From Bacteroidales bacterium (GTDB taxonomy: Bacteria; Bacteroidota; Bacteroidia; Bacteroidales; UBA932): DNA of 64,000 nucleotides. Under the pieces are notes generated by a model. That model was given only the letters and a program-made list of their open reading frames with translations, was not told the DNA's origin and searched no databases. Position 1 is the first letter of the stretch; each line of letters starts with the position of its first letter. Where the stretch lies: NCBI GenBank assembly GCA_017454335.1, contig JAFTDE010000027.1, forward strand, positions 35,621 to 99,620. The letters run 5' to 3'. The position numbers were made by a program, and so were the translations under genes. Positions 50,194-58,662 of the stretch are shown here, piece after piece.

Positions 50194-51079
50194 CGGCCAC
50201 CTCCTTCGTCACCGCGGCGGCGCAAACCCGCGCGGCATCGTGGTCCGGCCGGCAGTCCAGCACGAAACAGGGCACCTTCGTAACGATCGCGCCGATGGTC
50301 TCGTGCAGCCCGTCCGCCATGCGCTTCACCGCCCGGAAACCCGAGCAGGACGAGTACAGCGAAGCATAGGCCTCCACCAGGCCCAGCCGCGTAATCCGGT
50401 TCTCCGGACAGCGGCGGATGCGCACGAAGGCGCCGGCCTGGGCCTCTTCGGCGCGGTAACAGGGGGTCTTTCCGCTCCAGGGCGACCCGAATACGCGCAC
50501 CCGGCCGTCCGGGAACACCCGCACGATGGGGTTGTCGTCGTTCAGCAGTTCGCTGCCCGGGATGGCCTCCAGCCACTGCTGGCTGTGCGTGCTCTTCCCC
50601 GTGCCGCTCCGGGCCAGGAAGAGGTACGCCCGCCCCGCATTGCGGATCACGGAAGCGTGCATTTCCAGCGTGCCCAGCGTCGCCGTACAGAAGGCATACA
50701 TCAGCATCAGCGAATTCCCGACGGCAAACGCGGCGTTCCCGGGGATATCCCGGGCCAGCAGCAGTTCCCCTGTGCTGAAGTCTTCGCTGAGCGCCAGCGT
50801 CCCCCAGACGGGCATCCGGGCGTCCGGCGCCATCTCCACGATCCAGCCGTCGCCGCTGCGGAACAGGCGGAGCTTGGTTTCACCGGGATCGGTTTCGGAA
50901 TCCAGGACCAGGGTCCGCTCCCGTTCGGGAAGCGTCGTAACCAGGCTCAGGGTGAACAGCGGCCGGTCCACGGGAGGGACTTCGAAAGGCTCGTACTGCC
51001 CCACAAGGCCGAAACGGAATTCCGGCCCCGGGACCTCCAGATGGAAGCTGTGTCCTGCGACTTTGAACGCTCGGGTCAT
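50186..51079 (-). CDS. HprK-like serine kinase-family protein
   Basis: 297 residues. The C-terminal half carries the HPr-kinase-like fold: HASVI (141-145), P-loop ARSGTGKSTHSQQWL (Lys 162) and LNDDNPIVRV (acidic pair at 181-182), then GSPWSGK. The N-terminal half is unrelated to HprK. HprK-like proteins of this type occur in Bacteroidota and in lasso-type peptide clusters, where they phosphorylate the peptide; the substrate here is unknown. Start ATG 51079, with a TATCTTTG box six bases upstream; a longer reading crosses the promoter. First gene of the four-gene operon. Confidence 0.78.
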   Translation of the reverse strand: MTRAFKVAGHSFHLEVPGPEFRFGLVGQYEPFEVPPVDRPLFTLSLVTTLPERERTLVLDSETDPGETKLRLFRSGDGWIVEMAPDARMPVWGTLALSEDFSTGELLLARDIPGNAAFAVGNSLMLMYAFCTATLGTLEMHASVIRNAGRAYLFLARSGTGKSTHSQQWLEAIPGSELLNDDNPIVRVFPDGRVRVFGSPWSGKTPCYRAEEAQAGAFVRIRRCPENRITRLGLVEAYASLYSSCSGFRAVKRMADGLHETIGAIVTKVPCFVLDCRPDHDAARVCAAAVTKEVADA

Positions 51080-51084
51080 CGGGA

Positions 51085-51092
51085 CAAAGATA
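51085..51092 (-). promoter_or_regulatory. -7 promoter element (TATCTTTG) for the HprK/S26B/PqqD/ABC operon
   Basis: Exact TAnnTTTG match whose downstream edge is 5 bases from the ATG at 51079. A leaderless or very short-leader transcript is implied. Confidence 0.55.
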
Positions 51093-51115
51093 ATGATTAT
51101 TCGGTCATTTTTCAT

Positions 51116-51123
51116 TATATTTG
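51116..51123 (+). promoter_or_regulatory. -7 promoter element (TATATTTG) for the DUF4290/ftsK run
   Basis: Exact TAnnTTTG match 24 bases upstream of ATG 51148. Divergent from the HprK operon promoter within a 68-base intergenic region. Confidence 0.55.
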
Positions 51124-51147
51124 TATTTTGAACCAAGTCTGATTAGT

Positions 51148-51813
51148 ATGGAAAGAAACGAACAAGGCGTCAAACTCTATTACAATACGGAGCGTGAGAA
51201 ATTGGAGATGCCGGAATACGGACGCAATGTCCTGACCATGATTGAACAGCTGCGCGATATTCCCGACCGGGCCAAACGGACCGAACAGGCCTATGCCGTG
51301 GTCAAGGTGATGGAACTGCTGAATCCGCAGGTCCACTCCCAGGAGAACTTCGACCACAAACTGTGGGACCACCTGTACATGATCGCCGGGTATGACCTGG
51401 ACATCGATTCCCCCTATCCCTGCCCGGTGGAAACCGAATTCAAGACCCGCCCGGTCCCCCTCCCCATGAAGGGATCGAAAATCCGCGCGACCCACTACGG
51501 ACGCAACATCGAAAAGATCATCGACCTGCTGTGCGAAGAGCCCGAGAGCGAGGTCAAAACCGCCATGATCCGGTCGCTGGCCACCTACATGCGCCAGCAG
51601 TACCTGATCTGGAACAAGGACAGCGTCGCCGACGAAACCATCTTCGCGGACATCGAGAAACTGTCCGACTACCGCCTGAAGGTTCCCGAGGGGCTGTTCC
51701 TGTCCAAGATTTCGGCCGACACCAACTTCTCCCGCCCGGGCATGGGCATCAACGTGGGCCAGGCCGTACCCAAGAACAAGAAGAACCGCTATTACAAAGG
51801 CAAGAAGAAATAA
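51148..51813 (+). CDS. DUF4290 family protein
   Basis: 221 residues. Opening MERNEQGVKLYYNTEREKLEMPEYGRNVLTMIEQ and the central LWDHLYMIAGYDLDIDSPYP are typical of DUF4290, a Bacteroidota family usually found just upstream of DNA-replication or division genes. No catalytic motif is visible; the basic C-terminus (KNKKNRYYKGKKK) may contact nucleic acid. It ends directly before ftsK, so the two are cotranscribed. Confidence 0.85.
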   Translation: MERNEQGVKLYYNTEREKLEMPEYGRNVLTMIEQLRDIPDRAKRTEQAYAVVKVMELLNPQVHSQENFDHKLWDHLYMIAGYDLDIDSPYPCPVETEFKTRPVPLPMKGSKIRATHYGRNIEKIIDLLCEEPESEVKTAMIRSLATYMRQQYLIWNKDSVADETIFADIEKLSDYRLKVPEGLFLSKISADTNFSRPGMGINVGQAVPKNKKNRYYKGKKK

Positions 51814-54186
51814 ATGGGCATTTTCGACTTCTGGAAACGTTGGGACGATGACGAGCGGGCCAGTGCCGTCAAGCTGGCGGGGATCTGCATAACCGCGCTC
51901 GCCGTCTTCCTCTTCATCGCCTCCTTCTCGTACCTCTTCCACTGGCAGCAGGACATGAGCCTGCCGGAGGTCCTGGGCAACAAGGCCGGCAGACTCGGCT
52001 ACCGGACCGGACGCTTCCTGGTCGGGGAGTGTTTCGGCCTCGGCAGTTTCGGTCTGCTGGTGTTTCTGGGAGCCGCAGCAGCCCGCCTGCTGCACCGCAG
52101 CAGCTGGCCGTATCCGCTGCTGAAGACCCTGCTGGTCACGATCGGCGGTACCGTCGTCGCCTCGCTCGCCCTCGCCTTCATCGGCCGCCTGCTGGGCCTG
52201 GACTACCTGTTCGGCGGCGGACTGGGCGGCGCCTGCGGCCATCAGGTCATCGCCTGGAGCATCTCCCTGCTGGGGACCATCGTCACCGGCATCCTGGTCC
52301 TGATCCTCATCCTGGCCCTGCTGTTCCTCAGCAGCCGGCGCTTCAGCCGCTGGTTCGCCTCGCTGGGCGAGCGGCAGCCGGAGAGGCAGCGGCCGGAAAA
52401 ACCCGCACCCGACCCGGATCCCGTCCCGGAAAGCGTCGACCCGGATCCGCAGCCCGTTCCCGACCCGGACCCCGTTCCGGACGTAGATGAAGGGGAAGAT
52501 ATCCCGGACAGCCCGCTGCCTCCGGAGGATACGCAGGAGCCCGAAACGCCCGATCCCGCGGCCGGCATGGAAATCATCCATGACGACAGCCTGGACAAGG
52601 AAGTCAGGGAGCCCCTCAAGCCCATCGACAACCGCCTGGATCCGCCGGACGGCCTGCCTTCCTACAAGTTCCCGGGCCTGGACCTGCTGGACAGCCACAA
52701 CGCCTCCCGCCACGAAGTGTCCACCGAGGAACTGACCCGCAACAACAACAAGATCCGCGCGGCCCTGGCCAATTACAAGATCCAGGTGACGGACGTCAAG
52801 GCCGTCGTCGGCCCGACCGTCACCCTCTACAAGGTCTATCCCGCCCCGGGCGTCAAGATCGCGGACATCAAGAAGCTGCAGGAAGACATCGCCCTGTCCC
52901 TGAACGCCAAGGGCGTGCGCGTCGTGACCCTGAGCGATTCCGTGGGCATCGAGGTCGCCAACGACTTCTCGTCCATCGTCCCGCTGAAGGCCCTGCTGAA
53001 TGACGACGCCTACCGCAACAGCAAGGCCGACCTGCCCGTCGCCATCGGATATACCATCACCCAGAAGGTCAAGGTCTTCGACCTGGCCGAGGCCCCGCAC
53101 CTCCTGGTCGCCGGCGCCACGCGCCAGGGCAAATCCGTCGGATTGAACGTCATCGTGTCCTCGCTGCTGTACAGCAAGCATCCGTCCGAACTGAAGTTCG
53201 TCTTCATCGACCCCAAGATGGTCGAGTTCTCGGCCTACGCCCAGCTGCTCAAACACTACCTGGCCGTCCTGCCGGACGCCGTGTCCGAGGCGGAAGAGCG
53301 CAACAACGCCATCGTCAAGAACCCGGACAACGCCAAGAAGATCCTGCAGTCGCTGTGCATCGAGATGGACGAGCGCTACGAACTGCTGAGCAAGGCCATG
53401 GTCAACAACATCAAGCTGTACAACGCCAAGTACAAGGACCGCCACCTGCTGCCCACCGAAGGACACCGCTACCTGCCGTTCCTGGTCGTGGTCGTGGACG
53501 AATACGCCGACCTGACGATGTCCGTCGGCGCCTCGCCGGAGACCAAGGCGGCCAGCCGCAGCATCACCAATTCGATCATCCGCCTGGCCCAGAAGGGCCG
53601 TGCCGCCGGCATCCACGTGATCCTGGCGACGCAGCGCCCCTCGGTCGACGTGATCTCCGGCCTGATCAAGAGCAACTTCCCCTGCCGCATCGCCTTCCGC
53701 GTGGCGTCCCGCGTCGATTCCATGACCATCCTGGACGCCCCCGGCGCCGAGAAACTGATCGGCAAGGGCGACATGCTGTACTCCGCCGGCATCGATACGG
53801 AGCGCATCCAGTGCGCCTTCGTCAGCAACGACGAGATCAACGACATCGCCCGCTTCGTCGGGGACCAGGTCGGATACAAGAAATCCTACAATACCCCGTA
53901 TTATCTGCCTTCACCTGCCGAGAGCGGCGGCGAAGGCGGCATGATCGACATGAGCGACCTGGACGAGCGCTTCGAAGAGGCGGCCCGGATGGTGGTCACC
54001 ACCCAGAAAGGATCGACTTCGGACCTCCAGCGCCGTTTAGGCATGGGTTATGCAAAAGCAGGTCGTGTAATGGATCAATTGGAAGCGGCCGGCATCGTGG
54101 GCCCGCAGGAAGGTTCCAAGCCGCGCCAGGTCCTCATTCCGGACCTGAATTCCCTCCAACCGGTCCTGGACGCATTCAGAAAATGA
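51814..54186 (+). CDS. ftsK: DNA translocase FtsK/SpoIIIE
   Basis: Septum-located motor that pumps chromosome ends into daughter cells. 790 residues. Four N-terminal membrane helices (about 20-175), an acidic Pro/Asp-rich linker (about 195-245), the alpha domain, then the RecA-like motor with Walker A GATRQGKSVGL and Walker B LVVVVDEYADL. The C-terminal winged-helix gamma domain (STSDLQRRLGMGYAKAGRVM) binds KOPS-type polar sites. The stop overlaps the LolA-like ATG in ATGA. Confidence 0.96.
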   Translation: MGIFDFWKRWDDDERASAVKLAGICITALAVFLFIASFSYLFHWQQDMSLPEVLGNKAGRLGYRTGRFLVGECFGLGSFGLLVFLGAAAARLLHRSSWPYPLLKTLLVTIGGTVVASLALAFIGRLLGLDYLFGGGLGGACGHQVIAWSISLLGTIVTGILVLILILALLFLSSRRFSRWFASLGERQPERQRPEKPAPDPDPVPESVDPDPQPVPDPDPVPDVDEGEDIPDSPLPPEDTQEPETPDPAAGMEIIHDDSLDKEVREPLKPIDNRLDPPDGLPSYKFPGLDLLDSHNASRHEVSTEELTRNNNKIRAALANYKIQVTDVKAVVGPTVTLYKVYPAPGVKIADIKKLQEDIALSLNAKGVRVVTLSDSVGIEVANDFSSIVPLKALLNDDAYRNSKADLPVAIGYTITQKVKVFDLAEAPHLLVAGATRQGKSVGLNVIVSSLLYSKHPSELKFVFIDPKMVEFSAYAQLLKHYLAVLPDAVSEAEERNNAIVKNPDNAKKILQSLCIEMDERYELLSKAMVNNIKLYNAKYKDRHLLPTEGHRYLPFLVVVVDEYADLTMSVGASPETKAASRSITNSIIRLAQKGRAAGIHVILATQRPSVDVISGLIKSNFPCRIAFRVASRVDSMTILDAPGAEKLIGKGDMLYSAGIDTERIQCAFVSNDEINDIARFVGDQVGYKKSYNTPYYLPSPAESGGEGGMIDMSDLDERFEEAARMVVTTQKGSTSDLQRRLGMGYAKAGRVMDQLEAAGIVGPQEGSKPRQVLIPDLNSLQPVLDAFRK

Positions 54187-54629
54187 AAAGAAGTACGCTC
54201 ATAGGGATTCTGCTGTTGCTGACCCCGGTCCTCCAGGCCCAGGTGCCGGTGGACGCCATCCGCGCTGCGCTCGCCACCAGCCGGATCTCCTTCCATTTCA
54301 GTTTCATGATGGAGACGGACCTGGCGCCGATCAAGTGCGAGGGTGACGCCCTGGCCCAGGGCAACTGTTACCGGGTCAACGCGCTCGGCCTGGAATACTA
54401 CTGCGACGGGACCACCCGCTGGACGGTGGACCGCGAGAGCAAGGAAGTCTACGTCGAGTCGACGACCGGCGTCGAAGAATTCCTGGTCAATCCCGAAAAA
54501 TACCTGGGCGCCATGCGCAACCTGGATTACTCCGGGCTGCAGCAGCTTCCTTATTCCGAGGATACTGCCGCCTTCTCCTTTGATACCAGTGCGCTCGACG
54601 CGTCCTGGGTGGTTACCGATCTGAGATGA
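54183..54629 (+). CDS. LolA-like outer-membrane lipoprotein carrier, small
   Basis: 148 residues; signal peptide about 1-19. The core follows the LolA pattern in reduced form: SFHFSFMMETDLAPIKCEGDALAQGNCYRVNALGLEYYCDGTTRWTVDRESKEVYVE. LolA carries lipoproteins from the inner to the outer membrane. The protein is shorter than the usual 200-plus residues, and its gene directly follows ftsK, as LolA-type genes often do in Bacteroidota. Function is likely but not certain. Confidence 0.75.
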   Translation: MKRSTLIGILLLLTPVLQAQVPVDAIRAALATSRISFHFSFMMETDLAPIKCEGDALAQGNCYRVNALGLEYYCDGTTRWTVDRESKEVYVESTTGVEEFLVNPEKYLGAMRNLDYSGLQQLPYSEDTAAFSFDTSALDASWVVTDLR

Positions 54630-55744
54630 CGATGGCGGACAGGACCGATGATTTTTCCAGGCTTGAACTGAATCTGCGGAACTGTCTCGACAATTACCGC
54701 TATTTCCGCTCGCTGCTCCGTCCCCGGACGAAAATGCTCGTGCTGGTCAAGGCGAATGCATACGGCCACGGCGCCGTGGAGTTCGCGTCGATGATGCAGC
54801 GCGCCGGCGCGGACTACCTGGCTGTCGCCCTGCCCGTCGAGGGCATGGAACTGCGGCAGGCGGGTGTTTCCCTGCCCATCCTGGTGCTGACCGCCGGGAC
54901 GGATTTCTTCCCCGAGATCATCGAGAACCGGCTGGAGCCCGGCATCCCGAACCTCTATACCCTCGCCGCGCTGTGCGATACGCTGCGCGACCGCGGCATC
55001 CGGAACTTTCCCATCCACATCAAGCTGGACACCGGCATGCACCGGCTGGGCTTCGTCGCGGACGAACTGCCCGCGCTGACGGAGTTCCTCGCCAGCCACG
55101 ACGAGGTGACGGTCCGTTCGGTCTATTCGCACCTGGCCGCCGCCGAGGACCCCGCCGAGGACGCCTTCACCCTGGGCCAGATCCAGCGCTTCTGCGCCGG
55201 TGCGGACCTGCTGGAAAGCGCGCTGGGCTATCGTCCGATGCGGCACATCCTGAACAGCGCCGGCATCGAGCGCTTCCCGCAGTACCAGTTCGACATGGTC
55301 CGCCTGGGCATCGGCATCTACGGCATCAGCGCCCTGCCGGACGTACATCTGTCGAGTGTCGCTTCGCTGAAGGTCAAGGTTCTGCAGGTCAAGCGCCTCA
55401 ACAACCCCGAAGAGACCATCGGATACGGGCGGCACGGGCATGTCGCGCCGGAAGGCACCGTCACGGCCACCATCCCGGTGGGATACGCCGACGGCATCAA
55501 CCGGCACCTGGGCTGCGGACGGGCGTCCTTCAGCGTGAACGGGCACCGCGCCCCGACCATCGGGAACATCTGCATGGACATGTGCATGCTGGACGTGACG
55601 GGCATCGACGTGCAGGTCGGCGACACGGTGACCATCTTCGGCGACGATCCGACCGTCAGCGAACTGGCCGGCATCCTGGGCACGATCCCCTACGAGATCC
55701 TGACCAGCGTTCCGCGCCGCATTGAAAGAATCATCATCAAATAG
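54626..55744 (+). CDS. alr: Alanine racemase
   Basis: PLP enzyme that interconverts L- and D-alanine for peptidoglycan. 372 residues. The PLP lysine lies in VLVKANAYGHG; other motifs are LDTGMHRLGF, SAGIERF, DMVRLGIGIYG and the active-site Tyr region VGYADGINRHLG with NICMDMCMLDV. It is not fused to MurF, unlike the bifunctional form common in Bacteroidota. The start overlaps the LolA-like stop by 4 bases. Confidence 0.95.
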   Translation: MTMADRTDDFSRLELNLRNCLDNYRYFRSLLRPRTKMLVLVKANAYGHGAVEFASMMQRAGADYLAVALPVEGMELRQAGVSLPILVLTAGTDFFPEIIENRLEPGIPNLYTLAALCDTLRDRGIRNFPIHIKLDTGMHRLGFVADELPALTEFLASHDEVTVRSVYSHLAAAEDPAEDAFTLGQIQRFCAGADLLESALGYRPMRHILNSAGIERFPQYQFDMVRLGIGIYGISALPDVHLSSVASLKVKVLQVKRLNNPEETIGYGRHGHVAPEGTVTATIPVGYADGINRHLGCGRASFSVNGHRAPTIGNICMDMCMLDVTGIDVQVGDTVTIFGDDPTVSELAGILGTIPYEILTSVPRRIERIIIK

Positions 55745-55751
55745 CAAGCAT

Positions 55752-57149
55752 ATGAAGAAAATCCTCCTCCTCGCCTGTGCCATCCTCAGCCTCGGCGCCT
55801 ACGCCCAGGAAAAAGGAGCCATCTCCGCCGACATGCTCAAGCAGATCGAAAAGGGATACGCCGGAACCGCTGCCGACAAGGCCATACGCAACGCCCTCAA
55901 CGTCAACAGCATCACTGCGCTGTCCGCCAATGCGGAGAACCTGGCGATGATCGATACGCATTTCTCGGACCGGGTCAGGACCCGCGGCATCACCGACCAG
56001 AAATCCTCGGGACGCTGCTGGCTGTTCTCCGGGCTGAACGTCCTGCGGGCCGAGGCCATCGAGAAATATGACCTGGGGGACTTCCAGTTCTCGCAGAACT
56101 ACCTGTTCTTCTATGACCAGCTGGAGAAGGCCAACCTCTTCCTGCAGGCCGTGATCGATACGCGGGACCTGCCCTTCGAGGACCGCACCGTGGACTGGCT
56201 GTTCTCCCATCCGCTCAGCGACGGCGGCACCTTCACGGGTGTGGCCAACCTGGCGACCAAATACGGCGTCGTTCCCGCCGAGATCATGCCCGAGACGCTG
56301 GTGGCCAACAACACCTCGGCGATGACCACGCACCTGTCCACCCTGCTGCGCCAGGACGGGCTGAAACTGCGTGAAACCCCCGCCGGTGTGCGCCGGAACC
56401 AGCTGGACGCCTACCTGCAGGCGCAGAAGACGGAGATGCTCAAGGATGTCTACCACATCCTGGCCATCTGCCTGGGCGTTCCCCCGACCGAGTTCGAATG
56501 GACCCGCTACAACAGCAAGGGCGAGGCGGTCAGCACCAAGACCTATACCCCGAAGTCCTTCTACAAGGAATTCGTGGGCGCCGACCTGGAGAACAACTAC
56601 ATCATGGTGATGAACGACCCCTGCCGCGAGTACGGCAAGGTCTACGAGATCGAATACGACCGCCACATGTACGACGGCCAGAACTGGGTCTATGTCAACC
56701 TGCCCGTCGAGCGCATCAAGGAGATGGCCATCGCCTCGATCAAGGGCAACACCGCCATGTATTTCTCCTGCGACGTGGGCAAGTTCAGCGACCGGACCAA
56801 GGGTGTGCTGGACCTGAACAATTTCGACTATGAATCCCTGCTGGGCGTGGAGTTCACGATGGACAAGCGGCAGCGCGTCATGACGCACGCCAGCGGATCC
56901 TCGCACGCGATGACCCTGATCGCCGTGGACATCAAGGACGGCAAGCCGGTCAAGTGGATGGTCGAAAACAGCTGGGGTCCCGCCTCCGGATACAAGGGCA
57001 ACATGATCATGACCGACGAGTGGTTCGACGAATACATGTTCCGCCTGGTCCTCGAGAAGAAGTACGTCCCGCAGGACATCCAGGACATGCTCCGCCAGAA
57101 ACCCGTCATGCTCCCCGCCTGGGACCCGATGTTCCTCCCGGAAGACTAG
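55752..57149 (+). CDS. Secreted C1B cysteine aminopeptidase (PepC/bleomycin hydrolase-like)
   Basis: 465 residues with a signal peptide (about 1-19, ending AYAQ), so it is exported rather than cytosolic like PepC. Catalytic Cys in QKSSGRCWLFSGLN, His in SGSSHAMTLI and Asn in VENSWG. Domain order matches bleomycin hydrolase. It starts 7 bases after alr and is probably cotranscribed with it. A large hairpin follows its stop. Confidence 0.93.
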   Translation: MKKILLLACAILSLGAYAQEKGAISADMLKQIEKGYAGTAADKAIRNALNVNSITALSANAENLAMIDTHFSDRVRTRGITDQKSSGRCWLFSGLNVLRAEAIEKYDLGDFQFSQNYLFFYDQLEKANLFLQAVIDTRDLPFEDRTVDWLFSHPLSDGGTFTGVANLATKYGVVPAEIMPETLVANNTSAMTTHLSTLLRQDGLKLRETPAGVRRNQLDAYLQAQKTEMLKDVYHILAICLGVPPTEFEWTRYNSKGEAVSTKTYTPKSFYKEFVGADLENNYIMVMNDPCREYGKVYEIEYDRHMYDGQNWVYVNLPVERIKEMAIASIKGNTAMYFSCDVGKFSDRTKGVLDLNNFDYESLLGVEFTMDKRQRVMTHASGSSHAMTLIAVDIKDGKPVKWMVENSWGPASGYKGNMIMTDEWFDEYMFRLVLEKKYVPQDIQDMLRQKPVMLPAWDPMFLPED

Positions 57150-57177
57150 TACTTTCTGCTCCGCACTGCGGAACGGC

Positions 57178-57224
57178 ATGGGGTCTGGCGGGATAAGATT
57201 TTGGGAGAGCCCGCCAGACCCCAT
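57178..57224. repeat. 15-bp perfect inverted repeat with 17-base loop
   Basis: Arms ATGGGGTCTGGCGGG (57178-57192) and its reverse complement (57210-57224), extendable with one bulge. No T-run follows on either strand, so it is not a standard intrinsic terminator; it may act as a 3' stabiliser or rho-type end for the peptidase transcript. Confidence 0.7.
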
Positions 57225-57248
57225 TGCCGTCCCGCCTCCCCCAAATAC

Positions 57249-57278
57249 AAAAAAAAGACTGGCCCGGCAGGGTCAGTC
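57249..57278 (-). terminator. Rho-independent terminator of rpmH
   Basis: On the minus strand, arms GACTGACCC and GGGCCAGTC (9 bp with one wobble) enclose a 4-base loop and are followed by eight T. It lies 25 bases beyond the rpmH stop. Confidence 0.9.
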
Positions 57279-57302
57279 CTCAGCGACTTGCCACGGACAA
57301 TA

Positions 57303-57455
57303 CTAGAATCTGTCTTCGGAAGAAACGGTCAGTTTCTTGCGGCCGTGACGACGGCGAGACGCCAGGACGCGGCGTCCGTTGGCGGTGCTCATACGCTCGC
57401 GGAATCCGTGCTTGTTGACCCGCTTGCGGTTGGAAGGTTGATACGTTCTTTTCAT
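57303..57455 (-). CDS. rpmH: 50S ribosomal protein L34
   Basis: 50 residues. The minus strand reads [20 protein letters not shown], then [20 protein letters not shown], then [10 protein letters not shown] and a stop. This is the standard basic L34 with a slightly extended acidic C-terminus. It lies between rsmG (upstream, same strand) and its own terminator. The promoter TACCTTTG lies inside the rsmG 3' end. Confidence 0.97.
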   Translation of the reverse strand: MKRTYQPSNRKRVNKHGFRERMSTANGRRVLASRRRHGRKKLTVSSEDRF

Positions 57456-57467
57456 TATGGTATATTT

Positions 57468-58082
57468 TTATTTTTCCGATTTGGGAGTGCAAAGGTAGTT
57501 TTTTCCGATTTGAATTACAAATTTTTCTGCATAATAATCGTCATTCAACCAAGAATCTATCCGCCAACTCCGTACGCCGACATGGAAACGCCGCTCCAGC
57601 ACCGCGATTTCCTCGCTCAGGTCCCCGCCTTTCAGGCAAAGGATCCCCTGCCTGTACTTGTCTTTGACCCAGGGATAGAAGTCCTGCAGGGAGGCCACGG
57701 CACGCGATACGATCCAGTCATACTGCCCCGGAAGGGTCTCCGCGCGCGCATTCACGCAGCGGACGTTCTCCAGTCCGAGCGCCTCCGCCACGGCCGAGGC
57801 CACCCGGATCTTCTTGCCGATGCTGTCGCAGAGGGTGAACTGGACCTGCGGGAAGACCAGCGCCAGCGGCATGCCCGGAAAGCCCCCGCCCGTCCCGACG
57901 TCCAGGATGGTCCGGCCGGGATCCAGCCCCTCGCGCTCGAAATACGCGGCGATGGCCAGGCTGTGCAGCACATGGTGCTCGTACACCTGGTCAATGTCCT
58001 TGCGGGAGATCACGTTGATCTTGTCGTTCCACTCCCGGTACAGCGCACACATGCGCTCGAATCTTTCCCTATCGATCTGCAT
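57468..58082 (-). CDS. rsmG: 16S rRNA (guanine-N7)-methyltransferase RsmG
   Basis: Methylates G527 of 16S rRNA. 204 residues. SAM motif ILDVGTGGGFPGMPLAL, then FTLCDSIGKKIRVASAVAEALGL and YDWIVSRAVASL. Start ATG 58082 (MQIDRERFERM); a TTG 18 bases further upstream adds MKRSRK and lies well inside the sigma factor gene. It overlaps the sigma factor gene by 14 bases. Confidence 0.94.
   Translation of the reverse strand: MQIDRERFERMCALYREWNDKINVISRKDIDQVYEHHVLHSLAIAAYFEREGLDPGRTILDVGTGGGFPGMPLALVFPQVQFTLCDSIGKKIRVASAVAEALGLENVRCVNARAETLPGQYDWIVSRAVASLQDFYPWVKDKYRQGILCLKGGDLSEEIAVLERRFHVGVRSWRIDSWLNDDYYAEKFVIQIGKNYLCTPKSEK
57490..57521 (-). promoter_or_regulatory. rpmH promoter: TTTG-N20-TACCTTTG, inside the rsmG 3' end
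   Basis: -33 TTTG at 57518-57521 and -7 TACCTTTG at 57490-57497 with 20-base spacing. The ATG follows about 34 bases downstream. Confidence 0.7.
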
Positions 58083-58662
58083 CTTCCTTGATCTTTTCAA
58101 TCAGCGCCTTGGCCCGGCGGATCCGCGTCCGGACCGTATTCAGTTCCAGCCCCAGTTCCTCGGCGATTTCCTTGTAGGGCAGGGCGTCCACCAGGCGCTT
58201 GCGCGCCACCTCGCGGTACAGCTCCGGCAGGGCGTCGATGTATTTTTCGGTCTGCTGCTGGTCCTCGCTCTTGATGATGGACTCCAGCGGCGTGTCGATC
58301 TCGTCCCGGATCGTGTCGATGACGGGCAGCGAGCCCGGTTCGTCGTCCAGGTACACGTATTTGCGGCGCGAACGGCTCTCCTGCTCGACGATGTCCAGGG
58401 CCGTGTTGTGCGCGATGGTCCGCAGCCAGGTCCCGAACTGGCTCTTGGACGGGTCGTAGGAGCGGATCTGCCGGAAAGCCTTCTCGAAACTCTTCGAGCA
58501 GATGTCGTCCACATAGAAATCGTCCAGGTTCTTCAGCCAGCCCCGGATGTAGGTGCGCAGACTGTCGATGTGGGTATCCCAGAGCTCGGTGAACGCTGCG
58601 CCGTCCCCGATGATCGCGAGCCGTACCAGCTCGTCAATGGGCCTCGAGCCAGGTCTTGCCAT
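58069..58662 (-). CDS. Sigma-70 family RNA polymerase sigma factor (ECF type)
   Basis: 197 residues. Region 2 is around KSFEKAFRQIRSYDPSKSQFGTWLRTIAHNTALDIV. Region 4 is near the C-terminus, with LPELYREVARKRLVDALPYKEIAEELGLELNTVRTRIRRAKALI. The typical ECF layout has no regions 1 or 3. There is no adjacent anti-sigma gene; it is instead embedded between polA and rsmG (28- and 14-base overlaps), so it is likely constitutively cotranscribed. Start ATG 58662. Confidence 0.9.
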   Translation of the reverse strand: MARPGSRPIDELVRLAIIGDGAAFTELWDTHIDSLRTYIRGWLKNLDDFYVDDICSKSFEKAFRQIRSYDPSKSQFGTWLRTIAHNTALDIVEQESRSRRKYVYLDDEPGSLPVIDTIRDEIDTPLESIIKSEDQQQTEKYIDALPELYREVARKRLVDALPYKEIAEELGLELNTVRTRIRRAKALIEKIKEDADR

